Of a stretch of DNA of 64,000 nucleotides, positions 1 through 8,735 are shown one piece after another. Within the stretch, counting starts at the first letter, position 1. Each line of letters begins with the position of its first letter. The DNA is from Halosegnis rubeus (GTDB lineage Archaea; Halobacteriota; Halobacteria; Halobacteriales; Haloarculaceae), in contig NZ_QJOW01000005.1 in the NCBI RefSeq assembly GCF_009184545.1, positions 62,001-126,000 of the forward strand, written 5' to 3'. The translations under genes and the position numbers were made by a program. The notes beneath the pieces were generated by a model. The model made no database searches and had not been told where the DNA came from. It was given only the letters and a program-made list of their open reading frames with translations.

Positions 1-960
1 GACGAGGAGGGGGAATCGGTGTATCTGGCGGACATCTGGCCCGACGCAGCGGACGTGCAGGCAGCAATCCACGAGAACGTCTCTCCTGAGATGTTCGAGG
101 AGAAGTATGCCTCTGTGTTCGAGGGTGACGAGCGGTGGGCTGCTCTCGACGCGCCCACAGGTGACGTCTACGAGTGGGACGACAACTCGACATACATCCG
201 AGAGCCGCCGTTCTTCCAGGACTTCCCCCTCGAAAAACCCGGCGTCGCCGATATTGAGGATGCACGCTGCCTGCTGACACTCGGCGATACCGTTACGACC
301 GACCACATCAGCCCTGCTGGCCCCTTCGGATCTGACCTCCCTGCCGGCCAGTGGCTGCTCGATAACGGCGTTGAGCCGCACGAGTTCAACACCTACGGCG
401 CGCGCCGGGGCAACCACGAGGTGATGATGCGGGGAACGTTCGCCAATGTCCGCATCGAGAACGAGATGCTCGACGATGTCGAGGGTGGCTATACGATCCA
501 CCACCCAACCGACGAGCAGACGACCGTGTTCGAAGCCAGCCAGCGCTACCGCGAGGAGGGAGTCCCGCTCGTCGTGATGGCAGGCGAAGAGTTCGGTACC
601 GGCTCCAGCCGGGACTGGGCGGCGAAAGGAACGGACCTACTCGGTGTTCGCGCAACCATCGCCGAGAGTTACGAGCGCATCTACCGCGACAACCTCGTCG
701 GCATGGGTGTGCTCCCCCTGCAGTTCGATGATGGCGACTCGTGGGAATCTCTCGGTCTGGATGGGTCTGAGATCTTCACGATCCACGGCCTCGATGACGG
801 GCTCGATGTGATGGACGAACTGACCGTTATCGCCGAGCGCGCGGACGGGTCGACTGTCGAGTTCCCGGTCACAGCACAGGTCGGCACGCCGGCCGCCGTG
901 ACCTATATCGAACACGGCGGCATCCTCCACTACGTCCTTAGACGGCTCCTCATGCGATAA
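1..960 (+). CDS. acnA: aconitate hydratase, C-terminal part (cut by window edge)
   Basis: This is the last 319 residues of aconitase, the citrate-cycle enzyme that isomerises citrate to isocitrate in the cytoplasm. The frame is open from base 1, so the start and the [4Fe-4S] cysteines lie upstream of the window. Visible family motifs include DTVTTDHISPAG, YGARRGNHEVMMRGTFAN, GEEFGTGSSRDWAAKG and LGVRATIAESYERIYRDN, which form the swivelling C-terminal domain with the substrate-binding SSRDWA loop. No frameshift is visible. It is a housekeeping gene and marks the left side of the window as core sequence. The identification is very secure. Confidence 0.97.
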   Translation, partial: DEEGESVYLADIWPDAADVQAAIHENVSPEMFEEKYASVFEGDERWAALDAPTGDVYEWDDNSTYIREPPFFQDFPLEKPGVADIEDARCLLTLGDTVTTDHISPAGPFGSDLPAGQWLLDNGVEPHEFNTYGARRGNHEVMMRGTFANVRIENEMLDDVEGGYTIHHPTDEQTTVFEASQRYREEGVPLVVMAGEEFGTGSSRDWAAKGTDLLGVRATIAESYERIYRDNLVGMGVLPLQFDDGDSWESLGLDGSEIFTIHGLDDGLDVMDELTVIAERADGSTVEFPVTAQVGTPAAVTYIEHGGILHYVLRRLLMR

Positions 961-1028
961 TCTCTCTCAACTGACTCTATTTCTGGAAGCACAAGCAACA
1001 CGAAAAACTTTGAGTCCAAATTAGCGTT

Positions 1029-1529
1029 TCAATCGTGCGTAGACTCTGTTCGGATGATGCCCGCTACGTTATCCATCTGAGCTGAAACGTGTGCGCTCTC
1101 ACCAGCAACATGCGTAATTAAATCGTCCAGAGTGATCATCCCGATAACGCTCCCGTCTTCAACAACCGGGACGTGTCGAGCACCCGCTTCGTTCATTTGT
1201 CTCAGGACTTTTGGAATCTCAGCATCTGCTGGCACAGTAAGTGGGTCACGCGTCATCACGTCAGCAGCTCGTACGTCGTCTCCACTCGTCTCGGCTGTGA
1301 GCACACTTAACTCGCTTTCCTCGGTGAGCAGGTTAGCAATCAGGTCTCGATCGGTGATGATACCAGAGATCTGATCGGATTCTTCGACGACCACGTACCT
1401 GGCACACCGCGATTGGGAGATCATCGTGTGAGCGATCTCGGCAACCGTGGCGTCAGGCGTGACACGGGCGACCGACTCGTCAGCAATCCGCCCAATGTCC
1501 ATCCGGAGGTCAGTTGGTCTGGTACCCAT
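1029..1529 (-). CDS. tandem CBS-domain protein
   Basis: The 166-residue product is made almost wholly of two CBS domains (about residues 8-70 and 85-150). Each has the usual pattern: a V/T-rich first strand, a conserved G-I-I/G-M-I-T-x-D-D/R-L segment (SGIITDRDLIANLL; IGMITLDDLITHV), and the phrase ARHVPVVEDGSVIG in the second. A CBS pair forms a Bateman module that binds adenine nucleotides or S-adenosylmethionine. There is no fused enzyme or transporter domain, so the partner is unknown. The gene is convergent with acnA and stands alone. The start at 1529 gives a complete first CBS domain. Confidence 0.9.
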   Translation of the reverse strand: MGTRPTDLRMDIGRIADESVARVTPDATVAEIAHTMISQSRCARYVVVEESDQISGIITDRDLIANLLTEESELSVLTAETSGDDVRAADVMTRDPLTVPADAEIPKVLRQMNEAGARHVPVVEDGSVIGMITLDDLITHVAGESAHVSAQMDNVAGIIRTESTHD

Positions 1530-1747
1530 GCTAATCAGTACGATTCATAACAGGAAATAGCTTAGCATCAGCTGGTCGTCATAGAAATCCCCGGCTCTGT
1601 TGAAATCCTCAGTATTTGATAGTTTTGTACCCTCAATCGATCAGTACAGGTAATGCAGGTATCGATCCAGATGTGAGAGCGATCGAGACCCAAATACGGG
1701 TTTGAGCGTTCCTCACGACATTATGAACTGGAAACCTCTTTCCCCAC

Positions 1748-2335
1748 GTGAACCGACGGACGTACCTTGCATCTGTATGTGCTGCTGGCGTCGCCGCAAC
1801 AGCAGGATGTAGTACAATTTCGGGTAGCAAAACACTCTCTGAACCGACTGTAAATACGGAATCTAGCGGGAGGAAGGCTCTCATTTTCACAGAGAACGAC
1901 GAGGAGGTCGGTCACTTAAGTGTCGATGGAAGCGTGACATCCGGACGTATCGATCTATCGACCGAGATATGGCACCGGGGCGGGACGAACGTGGAATCGA
2001 TCAAACTGAGAGTTTGGATGCCCGAAACAGCAATGGAATCCCCCGCAGAGGTCGCCGTCGTCTCGCCAGTGGAAGGGGATAGCTCTCCACCACCATCGGT
2101 AGCACTCTATACGCCTGATCAAGCGCTCGGAACGATCATCGAGATCACCGATTTAGACGACCTCGCAGACGAAACCATCAGCACACTCAATCTCATCGTA
2201 ATTCCGGGGTCAGAAACGGCTACACGCCTCAATATCCACACAACCATCGAACTCTCGGGTGGCGGCACTCTCAGTAGTGACTACACGCTGGATGGCGAAC
2301 TCCAGTTAGTGTATCCACATCTCAGTGATAAGTGA
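1748..2335 (+). CDS. hypothetical haloarchaeal lipoprotein
   Basis: A 195-residue secreted protein of unknown function. It begins with a GTG codon and a lipoprotein signal peptide (MNRRTYLASVCAAGVAATAGC) whose lipobox cysteine is residue 21. The mature part is acidic and predicted to be beta-rich, with no motif I recognise. It contains phrases such as GRIDLSTEIWHRGGTNVESIKLRVWMP that suggest an immunoglobulin-like surface domain. It stands alone between the CBS gene and another small lipoprotein. The reading frame and signal peptide are convincing; no function can be offered. Confidence 0.7.
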   Translation: MNRRTYLASVCAAGVAATAGCSTISGSKTLSEPTVNTESSGRKALIFTENDEEVGHLSVDGSVTSGRIDLSTEIWHRGGTNVESIKLRVWMPETAMESPAEVAVVSPVEGDSSPPPSVALYTPDQALGTIIEITDLDDLADETISTLNLIVIPGSETATRLNIHTTIELSGGGTLSSDYTLDGELQLVYPHLSDK

Positions 2336-2523
2336 CGGACCGGCCCTCCACTGATCGAGAATCAGTTACCACCACTCGGATTGCAGACGCGGTCTTACCG
2401 CTGACTCGGTCGTTCAGATCTACAATCATCACCCGCAAATCGTTCAGGATAGGTAGTATACATAGGTGTATAGCCGGTTGAGTATCCGAATCACTATGAC
2501 ACTCCAACCGGGATAGCACCCAC

Positions 2524-2922
2524 ATGAAGCGGCGTGCCCTTCTCTTACTCGGTGTGACTTCGCTGTTCGGCGGCTGTCTCGAAATTGGCGAGAACCGGCC
2601 ACAACCACAGCTCGCATGGATTTGGTTACAGAACGACCGTGAGGAAGAGTACGAAGTTGACGTGGTCGTCGAAGAGGACGGTAAGTCGGTGTTTTCCGAA
2701 ACGTACCAGTTGGGAGCGACGTCGGATACTGCAAACATCAACGTGGAGGACCCTGTCGATGAGCCAGGTCACTACGTCGTCCGGACCATGATGGATGGCG
2801 AAACCCGTGAGGTCGATATAGCCGAGTTCGTTGACGGCGACGAGAACTGCGTCGGAGTTCGATTCTCGTTACTCAACAATGGAAGTGTAGAGTACTGGCC
2901 GAAATCCATGCAGCAATGTTAG
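2524..2922 (+). CDS. small hypothetical lipoprotein
   Basis: A 132-residue protein with a short signal peptide ending in the lipobox FGGC (cysteine 18). The mature domain is short and beta-rich (QLAWIWLQNDREEEYEVDVVV, then GHYVVRTMMDGETREVDIAEF), which resembles the many haloarchaeal surface lipoproteins with a single immunoglobulin-like fold. Two further cysteines (in DENCVGVRF and at the C-terminus, MQQC) could form a disulfide. It is on the same strand as the preceding lipoprotein gene but 188 bases away, so it is probably transcribed separately. The function is unknown. Confidence 0.65.
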   Translation: MKRRALLLLGVTSLFGGCLEIGENRPQPQLAWIWLQNDREEEYEVDVVVEEDGKSVFSETYQLGATSDTANINVEDPVDEPGHYVVRTMMDGETREVDIAEFVDGDENCVGVRFSLLNNGSVEYWPKSMQQC

Positions 2923-3119
2923 GTTTGCACTTTTCAGCGACCAGCTGTTTCGGACGAGTATGAGTCTGAAGAGAAGGATTTAAACAGAGCCAAACCCTCG
3001 ACTCTTCAACCCTGAGAGACGATAATCTCCAAACTTTGTGAAGTTACAAAAGGTGTTACCAGCTACGCCACTATCCAAGAGCGATGGTTATTATGAGTTA
3101 GTTTCTCCGGGGAAAGAGG

Positions 3120-3378
3120 ATGTACGACAAGATTTTGCTCTCAACTGACGGGGCGTTGCTTTTGAGGAGGCTGAATCTCACGCAATCGCGGTAGCAGAGG
3201 CCAGCCGACTGGCAGAGGTGATTGTACAGTATGCTGACGCCGAAGATATGGATCTACTTGTGCTCGGACGAAACACCGACCGGAAGAATACCGGGCTTTG
3301 CTTAGAAGCGTAACCGACCGCGTCCTGCGATTGACGACCCGCCCAGCAACCGTCGTGAAGACGGAAGTCGACGAGTAG
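3120..3378 (+). pseudogene. UspA-family universal stress protein, degraded remnant
   Basis: The region starts with ATG and the UspA N-terminus MYDKILLSTDG. It then shifts frame into VAFEEAESHAIAVAEASRL and VIVQYADAEDMDLLVLGR, the alpha-4 and ATP-loop region of the family, and shifts again into the family C-terminus SVTDRVLRLTTRPATVVKTEVD before a stop at 3376-3378. These pieces are in UspA order, but the segment between strand 1 and the middle helix is missing, and so are the G-2x-G-9x-G residues. The gene has therefore suffered at least one deletion and two frameshifts. No intact product is possible. Confidence 0.8.
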
Positions 3379-3389
3379 CGGAAGAACAG

Positions 3390-3788
3390 TCAGTAACGGC
3401 CGCCGTCAGGCGTGAGTCGAGCACGCCGGCGTTCGAACTCCTCGTCGTCGATTTCGCCACGAGCGTACCGTTCCTGGAGGACAGCGAGTGCGCTATCCTC
3501 GGTGGGGCCGTCCGATGACGACCGCGTTGTCAGCCAGTAGACGATGTAGACGGGGAGGGCGATTAGAAGTGCCATCCACAGCAAACCGATCAACATTATC
3601 CCCCAGCTCCATATTCCCCACCCGGCCATGTGACCATCATTCCACATCCCGTCATGCCAGTCCCACATAACTGTATCTGGAACAGCAGCATGCGTCAGGG
3701 TCATTCCAATGATGACGGCTAGCGTCAGTGCTCCGATGACGATGAGTCCCAGAGAACGAATCCCGCGTGATTGAATTGGATTTTGCAT
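3390..3788 (-). CDS. SHOCT-domain membrane protein
   Basis: A 132-residue protein with two predicted membrane helices (about residues 13-31 and 63-87). A His/Trp/Met-rich loop lies between them (DTVMWDWHDGMWNDGHMAGWGIWSWG), and a C-terminal SHOCT helix pair (ALAVLQERYARGEIDDEEFERRRARL) ends the protein. SHOCT domains are short helical modules found at the ends of many prokaryotic membrane proteins; their role is not settled. The loop between the helices could bind metal, which would suit the neighbouring copper genes, but that is inference. It lies 30 bases downstream of doxX on the same strand and is probably co-transcribed with it. Confidence 0.8.
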   Translation of the reverse strand: MQNPIQSRGIRSLGLIVIGALTLAVIIGMTLTHAAVPDTVMWDWHDGMWNDGHMAGWGIWSWGIMLIGLLWMALLIALPVYIVYWLTTRSSSDGPTEDSALAVLQERYARGEIDDEEFERRRARLTPDGGRY

Positions 3789-3818
3789 TATTGTACTCCT
3801 GAAGAGAGTTCGGCGTGG

Positions 3819-4379
3819 TTAGCCGAGGATGTATTCGAGGGCGGGGTAGCGCTCGACGAGCGCTTCTCCACCGATCTCGTACTGTTCGATGTACTGGTCG
3901 AGCCCGAGGATGCGGCCCGCGGCGAACGCGGCGACCGCGAGGAACACGAGCATGTACGCGAAGTCCCCGTTGATGAACCCGTGGCCCATGTCCCAGTTGC
4001 CGAAGTAGAACATGAGCATCATGAGCGCGCCGAAGAACGCCGCGAGGCGGACGAACGCGCCGACGAGCAGGCCCAGTCCGATGAACAGCTCGCCCCACGG
4101 GACAGCGACGTTGGCGAATTCGACGAACCACGGCGTCGAGCCCATCCACGCGAACAGGCCCGCGAGCGGGTTCCCGTTGGTCGCCGCGACGTTCGACAGG
4201 TAGCCGCCAGCGCCGAACTCGCCGGTGATCTTCGTGAACCCAGAGTACGCGAACGCGTACCCCATCATGAGACGGAGCGCGAGCACGAACCACGCACTGA
4301 GACTGTGAACTTTCCCGCCGACGGTCAGGCCGCCGACTCTGCTCTCGAGCTGGTTCATGCCGGAGTCAAGTGTGGACAT
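3819..4379 (-). CDS. DoxX/DoxD-family membrane protein
   Basis: A 186-residue polytopic membrane protein with about four helices, of the DoxX family. Family features are the N-terminal LALRLMMGYAFAYSGFTKI segment, the NVAVPWGELFIGLGLLVGAFVRLAAFFGALMMLMFYF core with its conserved GE, and the HGFINGDFAYMLVFLAVAAFAAG end. DoxD/DoxX proteins include a subunit of archaeal thiosulfate:quinone oxidoreductase and redox-linked membrane proteins, but sequence alone does not show which role this one has. It lies upstream of the SHOCT gene and divergent from the winged-helix gene at 4494. Confidence 0.85.
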   Translation of the reverse strand: MSTLDSGMNQLESRVGGLTVGGKVHSLSAWFVLALRLMMGYAFAYSGFTKITGEFGAGGYLSNVAATNGNPLAGLFAWMGSTPWFVEFANVAVPWGELFIGLGLLVGAFVRLAAFFGALMMLMFYFGNWDMGHGFINGDFAYMLVFLAVAAFAAGRILGLDQYIEQYEIGGEALVERYPALEYILG

Positions 4380-4493
4380 AGTTATTGCACCTTCAACTAT
4401 CAGTACGGAGGCAGAGACGATATAGTAGCGAGCCGGCGTTCTGAGTCAGAAAATCGGCGGGCTATATTACGCTCCTGTCGCGAGTAGAGACGT

Positions 4494-4844
4494 GTGACCG
4501 AGGAGTCCGACCCGTCGGAAATCTTCGCTACACTCAACGACGAGTACGCTCGCGACATCCTCGTGGCGACGAAGACCGACCGACTGTCTGCGAAGGAACT
4601 CAGCGAGGAATGTGACATGTCACGCCCGACCGTCTCACGCCGTGTCACCCGCCTCGTCGAGCAGGGCCTCCTCGAGGAGTATACGCACGTCGACCCCGGG
4701 GGACGACACTACAGCGAGTATGAGGCGCGCCTCGAACGCATCGAAATCCTCCTGCAGGCGGAGGGCTTCGACGTCAACATCGACATCCGGCCTGACCCCG
4801 CCGACCGGATTACGACCATCTTCGAGGAAATGCGGGGAGACTGA
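4494..4844 (+). CDS. winged-helix transcriptional regulator (ArsR-like)
   Basis: A 116-residue DNA-binding protein that starts with GTG. The winged helix-turn-helix spans about residues 8-75: EIFATLNDEYARDILVAT, then LSAKELSEECDMSRPTVSRRVTRLVEQGLLEE (recognition helix), then the wing strand VDPGGRHYSEYEARLERIEI. The shorter C-terminal part is likely a dimerisation helix. The gene at 4848 starts three bases after its stop codon, so the two form an operon with a membrane protein. The same pair recurs at 22831-23483. It may act on doxX, from which it diverges, or on its own operon. Confidence 0.88.
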   Translation: MTEESDPSEIFATLNDEYARDILVATKTDRLSAKELSEECDMSRPTVSRRVTRLVEQGLLEEYTHVDPGGRHYSEYEARLERIEILLQAEGFDVNIDIRPDPADRITTIFEEMRGD

Positions 4845-4847
4845 ATC

Positions 4848-5123
4848 ATGGACCACACGCTATTCGTCATCGGCAAACTGTTCACGACCGCGTTAGCACT
4901 GGTCATCGCATATCAGGCCTATCGCGGGTACCAACGACATCACACGCAGTTACTCCTGTACGTCGCCGCCGGCTTCGCATTGGTCGGGCTTGGCGGCCTC
5001 CTTGAAGGCGTCCTCTTCGAACTCCTCCAGGTGTCGATCTTCGAAGCAGGATTCGTCGCAGCACTCGTCACCGCAGCCGGGATGCTGTCTATCCTCTACG
5101 CCCTGTATGCCCCGAATCCATAA
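4848..5123 (+). CDS. three-helix membrane protein paired with a winged-helix regulator
   Basis: A 91-residue protein made of three predicted membrane helices (FVIGKLFTTALALVIAYQAY; LLLYVAAGFALVGLGGLLEG; AGFVAALVTAAGMLSILYALYA) joined by a basic cytoplasmic loop (RGYQRHHTQ). It belongs to a haloarchaea-specific family of unknown function. The product at 23205-23483 is a clear paralog, with the same helix order, the same K-A-Y-R loop and the same Y-A/S-L-Y end. Each is co-transcribed with a winged-helix gene. This could mean a membrane sensor that holds or releases the regulator, but no signal is known. Confidence 0.8.
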   Translation: MDHTLFVIGKLFTTALALVIAYQAYRGYQRHHTQLLLYVAAGFALVGLGGLLEGVLFELLQVSIFEAGFVAALVTAAGMLSILYALYAPNP

Positions 5124-5260
5124 GGATTCAGGACGCCCATTCGACAAGCGGCCTCTGCGCGTCGTGCCCGGTTCGAAGCCGCTACTGTTCGGACTCCCCT
5201 CGTTCTCGATAGTGTAGCGTCGTAGTGGGAGTTATATCCATATCGGTCGTACCATATCGT

Positions 5261-5656
5261 ATGATTCGAACACTCGTCGGTGTCCTCGGCGCTATCTCAG
5301 CGCTGTTCCCGGACGAAATCGTCGAGCTCTTCGAGAAACTCGCCATTTCGAATCCAGACGAGGGAACAGTGAGAGGGTGGATACGTCCAGCAGTCCGGTC
5401 GGAGGGTGTTCTGATAGCTGCGCTTTCACTCTTTAACGGGCGAGCATACGCATTGCTGATGAATCTTACCGGCGTGTTCGGTGCGATAGTCCTCTTATTT
5501 CCCGACCTGTATCAGAGATTTGCCACCGCGTTCCTGTACGAGCGTCCAGAGTCGATAGAATGGAACGAGCGATTCCGCTTGGGCATTCGGGCTATCGGCG
5601 CACTCTATGTCTTTTTAGCGGCGAAGACGTACAGAGAGCGTCACAACGATACTTGA
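5261..5656 (+). CDS. hypothetical membrane protein
   Basis: A 131-residue protein with about three hydrophobic segments (the N-terminal TLVGVLGAISALF, a middle YALLMNLTGVFGAIVLLFPDLY, and the C-terminal LGIRAIGALYVFLAAKTY). The ATG at 5261 was chosen over an in-frame GTG at 5225 because it leads straight into the first hydrophobic helix. The pattern of small hydrophobic helices with FPD turns occurs in uncharacterised haloarchaeal membrane proteins. It stands alone, 137 bases downstream of the previous gene. The function is unknown. Confidence 0.65.
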   Translation: MIRTLVGVLGAISALFPDEIVELFEKLAISNPDEGTVRGWIRPAVRSEGVLIAALSLFNGRAYALLMNLTGVFGAIVLLFPDLYQRFATAFLYERPESIEWNERFRLGIRAIGALYVFLAAKTYRERHNDT

Positions 5657-5802
5657 GCCACCTCGCTATTGACACCTGGCGCATCCGATGTCTAGTTCGT
5701 TACGGCCGCAGGTATCACTTTGAATCTAAAGTTTGAGCCCCACGATATCAGTATGATCGAAGGGGAAATCCGCTAAAGAGAGGAGGCCGTGTGTATCCCT
5801 GT

Positions 5803-6000
5803 ATGACGACGACGATCATCGTGGAAGGCATGACGTGCGGTCACTGTGAGCAGACGGTCGAAGAGGCCCTCGAAGAGGTATCCGGCGTGACTGACGTGAC
5901 CGTCGACAGGGAGAGCGAACAGGCGAGCGTCGATGGTGAGGCAAATGTCACAGCTCTCGTGGAGGCCGTCGAAGACGCCGGGTACACCGCTTACGCCTGA
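5803..6000 (+). CDS. CopZ-like copper chaperone (single HMA domain)
   Basis: A 65-residue cytoplasmic protein that is one complete heavy-metal-associated domain. It carries the copper-binding motif GMTCGHC at the first loop, followed by [13 protein letters not shown] and a C-terminal [13 protein letters not shown] helix. Such chaperones bind Cu(I) between the two cysteines and hand it to copper ATPases. The ATG at 5803 is preferred to the GTG at 5791 because it starts directly at the first strand ([10 protein letters not shown]). It lies 131 bases upstream of a CopB-type ATPase gene on the same strand. The ATPase has no HMA domain of its own, so this protein is its likely partner. Confidence 0.92.
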   Translation: MTTTIIVEGMTCGHCEQTVEEALEEVSGVTDVTVDRESEQASVDGEANVTALVEAVEDAGYTAYA

Positions 6001-6131
6001 GAATCGCGCGGACCACTCCGAGACAACGGCCAACCGTTGTCTTTGAAGCTTCGCTACGCTGGTCCTGCTGTACAGTTCAGTGGGGAAGATTCAGGGGGCC
6101 AGCGGATCCACCTCTACAGAGAATATGGGCT

Positions 6132-8414
6132 ATGGACGACCACAAAGATACAAATGAGAATCCCCCTGGAGGGGAACACCAGCAGGACGACAGCAGTCAC
6201 CAGCACGAACACGGCGAGCAGGATGAATCGGACGCCGAGTCGGACGAGCAGCGGGTAGAACAGGAGCTACTGGAAGAAGAGGCACACCCTGCTGCGGAGA
6301 GTGAGACAGTGCTCGACGAGCAGCACGAGCACGCTGGACACGAGGGCGAAGGACACGACCACGGTTCCCATGAGAGCCACGGTGAGGGGCATGGCGGGAT
6401 GCACGAGGGCCACGAGCAGATGTTCCGCCGGCGCTTCTTCGTCTCGACGCTCCTGTCGATCCCAGTCCTGCTATACAGCGAAATGCTGCAGGAGTGGCTC
6501 GGGTTCTCCGTCCCCGCGTTCCCGGGCAGCGAGTGGATCAACCCCGTCTTCGCGGTCATCGTCTTCGCGTACGGTGGGATGCCGTTCCTCCAGATGGCGG
6601 TACCGGAACTGAAAGATCGGTCGCCGGGGATGATGACGCTCATCTCGATGGCGATCACCGTCGCGTTCGTCTACAGCCTCGCGAGCGTGGTCTTCCCGAC
6701 GCAGTCGGCGTTCTTCTGGGAACTCGTCACCCTGATCGACATTATGCTGCTGGGGCACTGGATCGAGATGCGGTCGGTGCGACGGGCCTCGAGTGCGGTC
6801 GACGAACTGGCGAAGCTGATGCCGGACACCGCCGAGCGGATTACCGACGGCGGCGACACTGAGGAGGTCCCGGTGAGTGAACTCTCCGAGGGCGACCTCG
6901 TACTCGTCCGGCCGGGTGCGAGTGTCCCTGCTGACGGCGTCGTCGAAGAGGGAGACTCCGACGTCAACGAGTCCATGATCACGGGCGAATCGAAACCGGT
7001 CTCGAAAGACCCCGGCGACGAGGTCATCGGTGGGACGATCAACGGCGACGGCAGCCTCCGCGTGCGCGTCGGTGCGACGGGCGAGGAGACGACGCTCGCG
7101 GGAATCATGCGCCTCGTCGAGGAAGCCCAGCAGAGCAAATCCAAGACACAGGTACTGGCCGACAGAGCGGCAGGCTGGCTGTTCTACGTCGCCCTCGCGG
7201 CGGCAGTCGTGACAGCAATCGCGTGGACGCTCGCGGTCTCATTCGACGCAACGGTCATCGAGCGCGTCGTCACAGTGCTCGTCATCGCCTGCCCGCACGC
7301 ACTCGGGCTCGCCATCCCCCTAGTGGTCGCAATCAACACGTCATTGGCGGCTCGCAACGGGATGCTGGTCCGGGACCGTATCGCGATGGAGGAGGCGCGG
7401 AACCTGGACGCCATCATCTTCGACAAGACGGGGACGCTCACCGAAGGCGAACACGGCGTCGTCGACATGGCGACCGTCGAGGGCGTGGAAGAGGACGACG
7501 CTCTCGCGCTGGCAGCAGCCGTCGAAAGCGATTCCGAACACATGATCGCGCGAGCCATACGCGAGGCCGCCGACGAGCAGGACCTCACCGCACCTGACGC
7601 GACCGACTTCGAGGCGATCAAAGGCCGGGGCGTCCGTGCGAACGTCGACGGAAATGAGGTGTACGTCGGCGGGCCAAACCTGTTAACCCAACTCGATAGC
7701 GAGATACCCGACCATCTCCGCCGCTTCGCTGACGAGGCGGGACAGAACGCTCAGACGGTGGTATACCTTGTTCGTGAAGGCGAGCTGATTGCCGCGTTCG
7801 CGATGGCTGACGTAATCCGTGAGGAGAGTTTTCGTGTCGTCGATACCCTCCACGATCTGGGCATCGAGGTGGCGATGTTGACTGGGGACTCCCAGGATGT
7901 CGCCAACGCTGTCGCCGACGAACTGGGCATCGACACGGTGTTCGCGGAGGTCCTCCCCGAAGACAAGGACGAGAAAGTTCAGGAGCTTCAGGACCAGGGC
8001 AAGCTCGTCGGGATGGTCGGCGACGGGGTGAACGACGCGCCGGCGCTGACGCGGGCCGACGTCGGTATCGCGATCGGGAGCGGCACCGACGTCGCCGTCC
8101 AGTCGGCCGACGTCATCCTCGTCCAGAACAACCCGATGGACGTCGTTCGGCTCGTGAAACTCAGTAAGGCGAGCTACCGGAAGATGCAGGAGAACATCGT
8201 CTGGGCGGCCGGCTACAACGTGTTCGCAATTCCGCTCGCAGCAGGCGTCTTGGCACCGATCGGGATTCTGCTCTCCCCCGCTGTGGGTGCGCTCCTGATG
8301 TCGTTGAGTACAGTAATCGTCGCGATCAACGCTCAGCTGCTCCGCCGCGTGGACCTGTCCATCCCCGAGCTTCCAAGCGGGACACCAGCGACTGACGCAC
8401 AACCTGCAGACTGA
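6132..8414 (+). CDS. copB: CopB-type copper P-type ATPase (CPH motif)
   Basis: A 760-residue P1B-type ATPase that exports copper across the membrane. The first 110 residues are cytoplasmic, acidic and very rich in histidine (repeats of [23 protein letters not shown]) and replace HMA domains. The membrane core has the metal motif CPH at residues 387-389 ([11 protein letters not shown]), which defines the P1B-3 group linked to Cu(II)/Cu(I). The phosphorylated aspartate is D431 in DKTGTLTEG. The TGES actuator motif (ITGESKPVS), the hinge [22 protein letters not shown] and the other catalytic motifs are intact. It follows the CopZ-like gene. Copper specificity is inferred from CPH and context. 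Confidence 0.95.
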   Translation: MDDHKDTNENPPGGEHQQDDSSHQHEHGEQDESDAESDEQRVEQELLEEEAHPAAESETVLDEQHEHAGHEGEGHDHGSHESHGEGHGGMHEGHEQMFRRRFFVSTLLSIPVLLYSEMLQEWLGFSVPAFPGSEWINPVFAVIVFAYGGMPFLQMAVPELKDRSPGMMTLISMAITVAFVYSLASVVFPTQSAFFWELVTLIDIMLLGHWIEMRSVRRASSAVDELAKLMPDTAERITDGGDTEEVPVSELSEGDLVLVRPGASVPADGVVEEGDSDVNESMITGESKPVSKDPGDEVIGGTINGDGSLRVRVGATGEETTLAGIMRLVEEAQQSKSKTQVLADRAAGWLFYVALAAAVVTAIAWTLAVSFDATVIERVVTVLVIACPHALGLAIPLVVAINTSLAARNGMLVRDRIAMEEARNLDAIIFDKTGTLTEGEHGVVDMATVEGVEEDDALALAAAVESDSEHMIARAIREAADEQDLTAPDATDFEAIKGRGVRANVDGNEVYVGGPNLLTQLDSEIPDHLRRFADEAGQNAQTVVYLVREGELIAAFAMADVIREESFRVVDTLHDLGIEVAMLTGDSQDVANAVADELGIDTVFAEVLPEDKDEKVQELQDQGKLVGMVGDGVNDAPALTRADVGIAIGSGTDVAVQSADVILVQNNPMDVVRLVKLSKASYRKMQENIVWAAGYNVFAIPLAAGVLAPIGILLSPAVGALLMSLSTVIVAINAQLLRRVDLSIPELPSGTPATDAQPAD

Positions 8415-8600
8415 AACGCTCCCGATCGCTTCGGAGCTTCTTTCAATTGAGTTCGGTTGATGGACAGCAAATGGCGACACTGCGTGATTTCGGTGGGTAT
8501 CGCTATGCAGTCACCGATTCCACAGTTTTCCCGAGGGATACGTAGTTTGGTATACACAGACGCTTCCTCTGATGGACTACATTGTTGCACCAGCACTAGG

Positions 8601-8606
8601 TTTATA
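8601..8606 (+). promoter_or_regulatory. TATA box for the 34-residue gene
   Basis: TTTATA is centred about 27 bases before the ATG at 8631. This is the spacing expected for a leaderless haloarchaeal transcript and the main support for the very short gene downstream. Confidence 0.55.
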
Positions 8607-8630
8607 CCGCTTGACGGACTTCTTTCCACC

Positions 8631-8735
8631 ATGAGCCTCGAAGAGACAGTTGACTACCTCGCCGAGGAACTCGACCTCGAGCGAAGTGAACACGTTCGCG
8701 AGGTCGGACAGTCGGTCGCCGAGCTTCGCGACTGA
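8631..8735 (+). CDS. 34-residue acidic peptide, possible partner of the Fic/Doc-like gene
   Basis: A short frame encoding MSLEETVDYLAEELDLERS and 15 further residues. It is highly acidic, predicted to be wholly helical, and shaped like the DNA-binding or toxin-binding helix of a small antitoxin. Its stop codon (8733-8735) directly abuts the stop codon of the Fic/Doc-like gene on the other strand. A TATA box at 8601-8606 is correctly spaced for a leaderless message, which argues that it is expressed. It could instead be the surviving N-terminus of a longer gene cut off by rearrangement. No function is proven. Confidence 0.5.
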   Translation: MSLEETVDYLAEELDLERSEHVREVGQSVAELRD

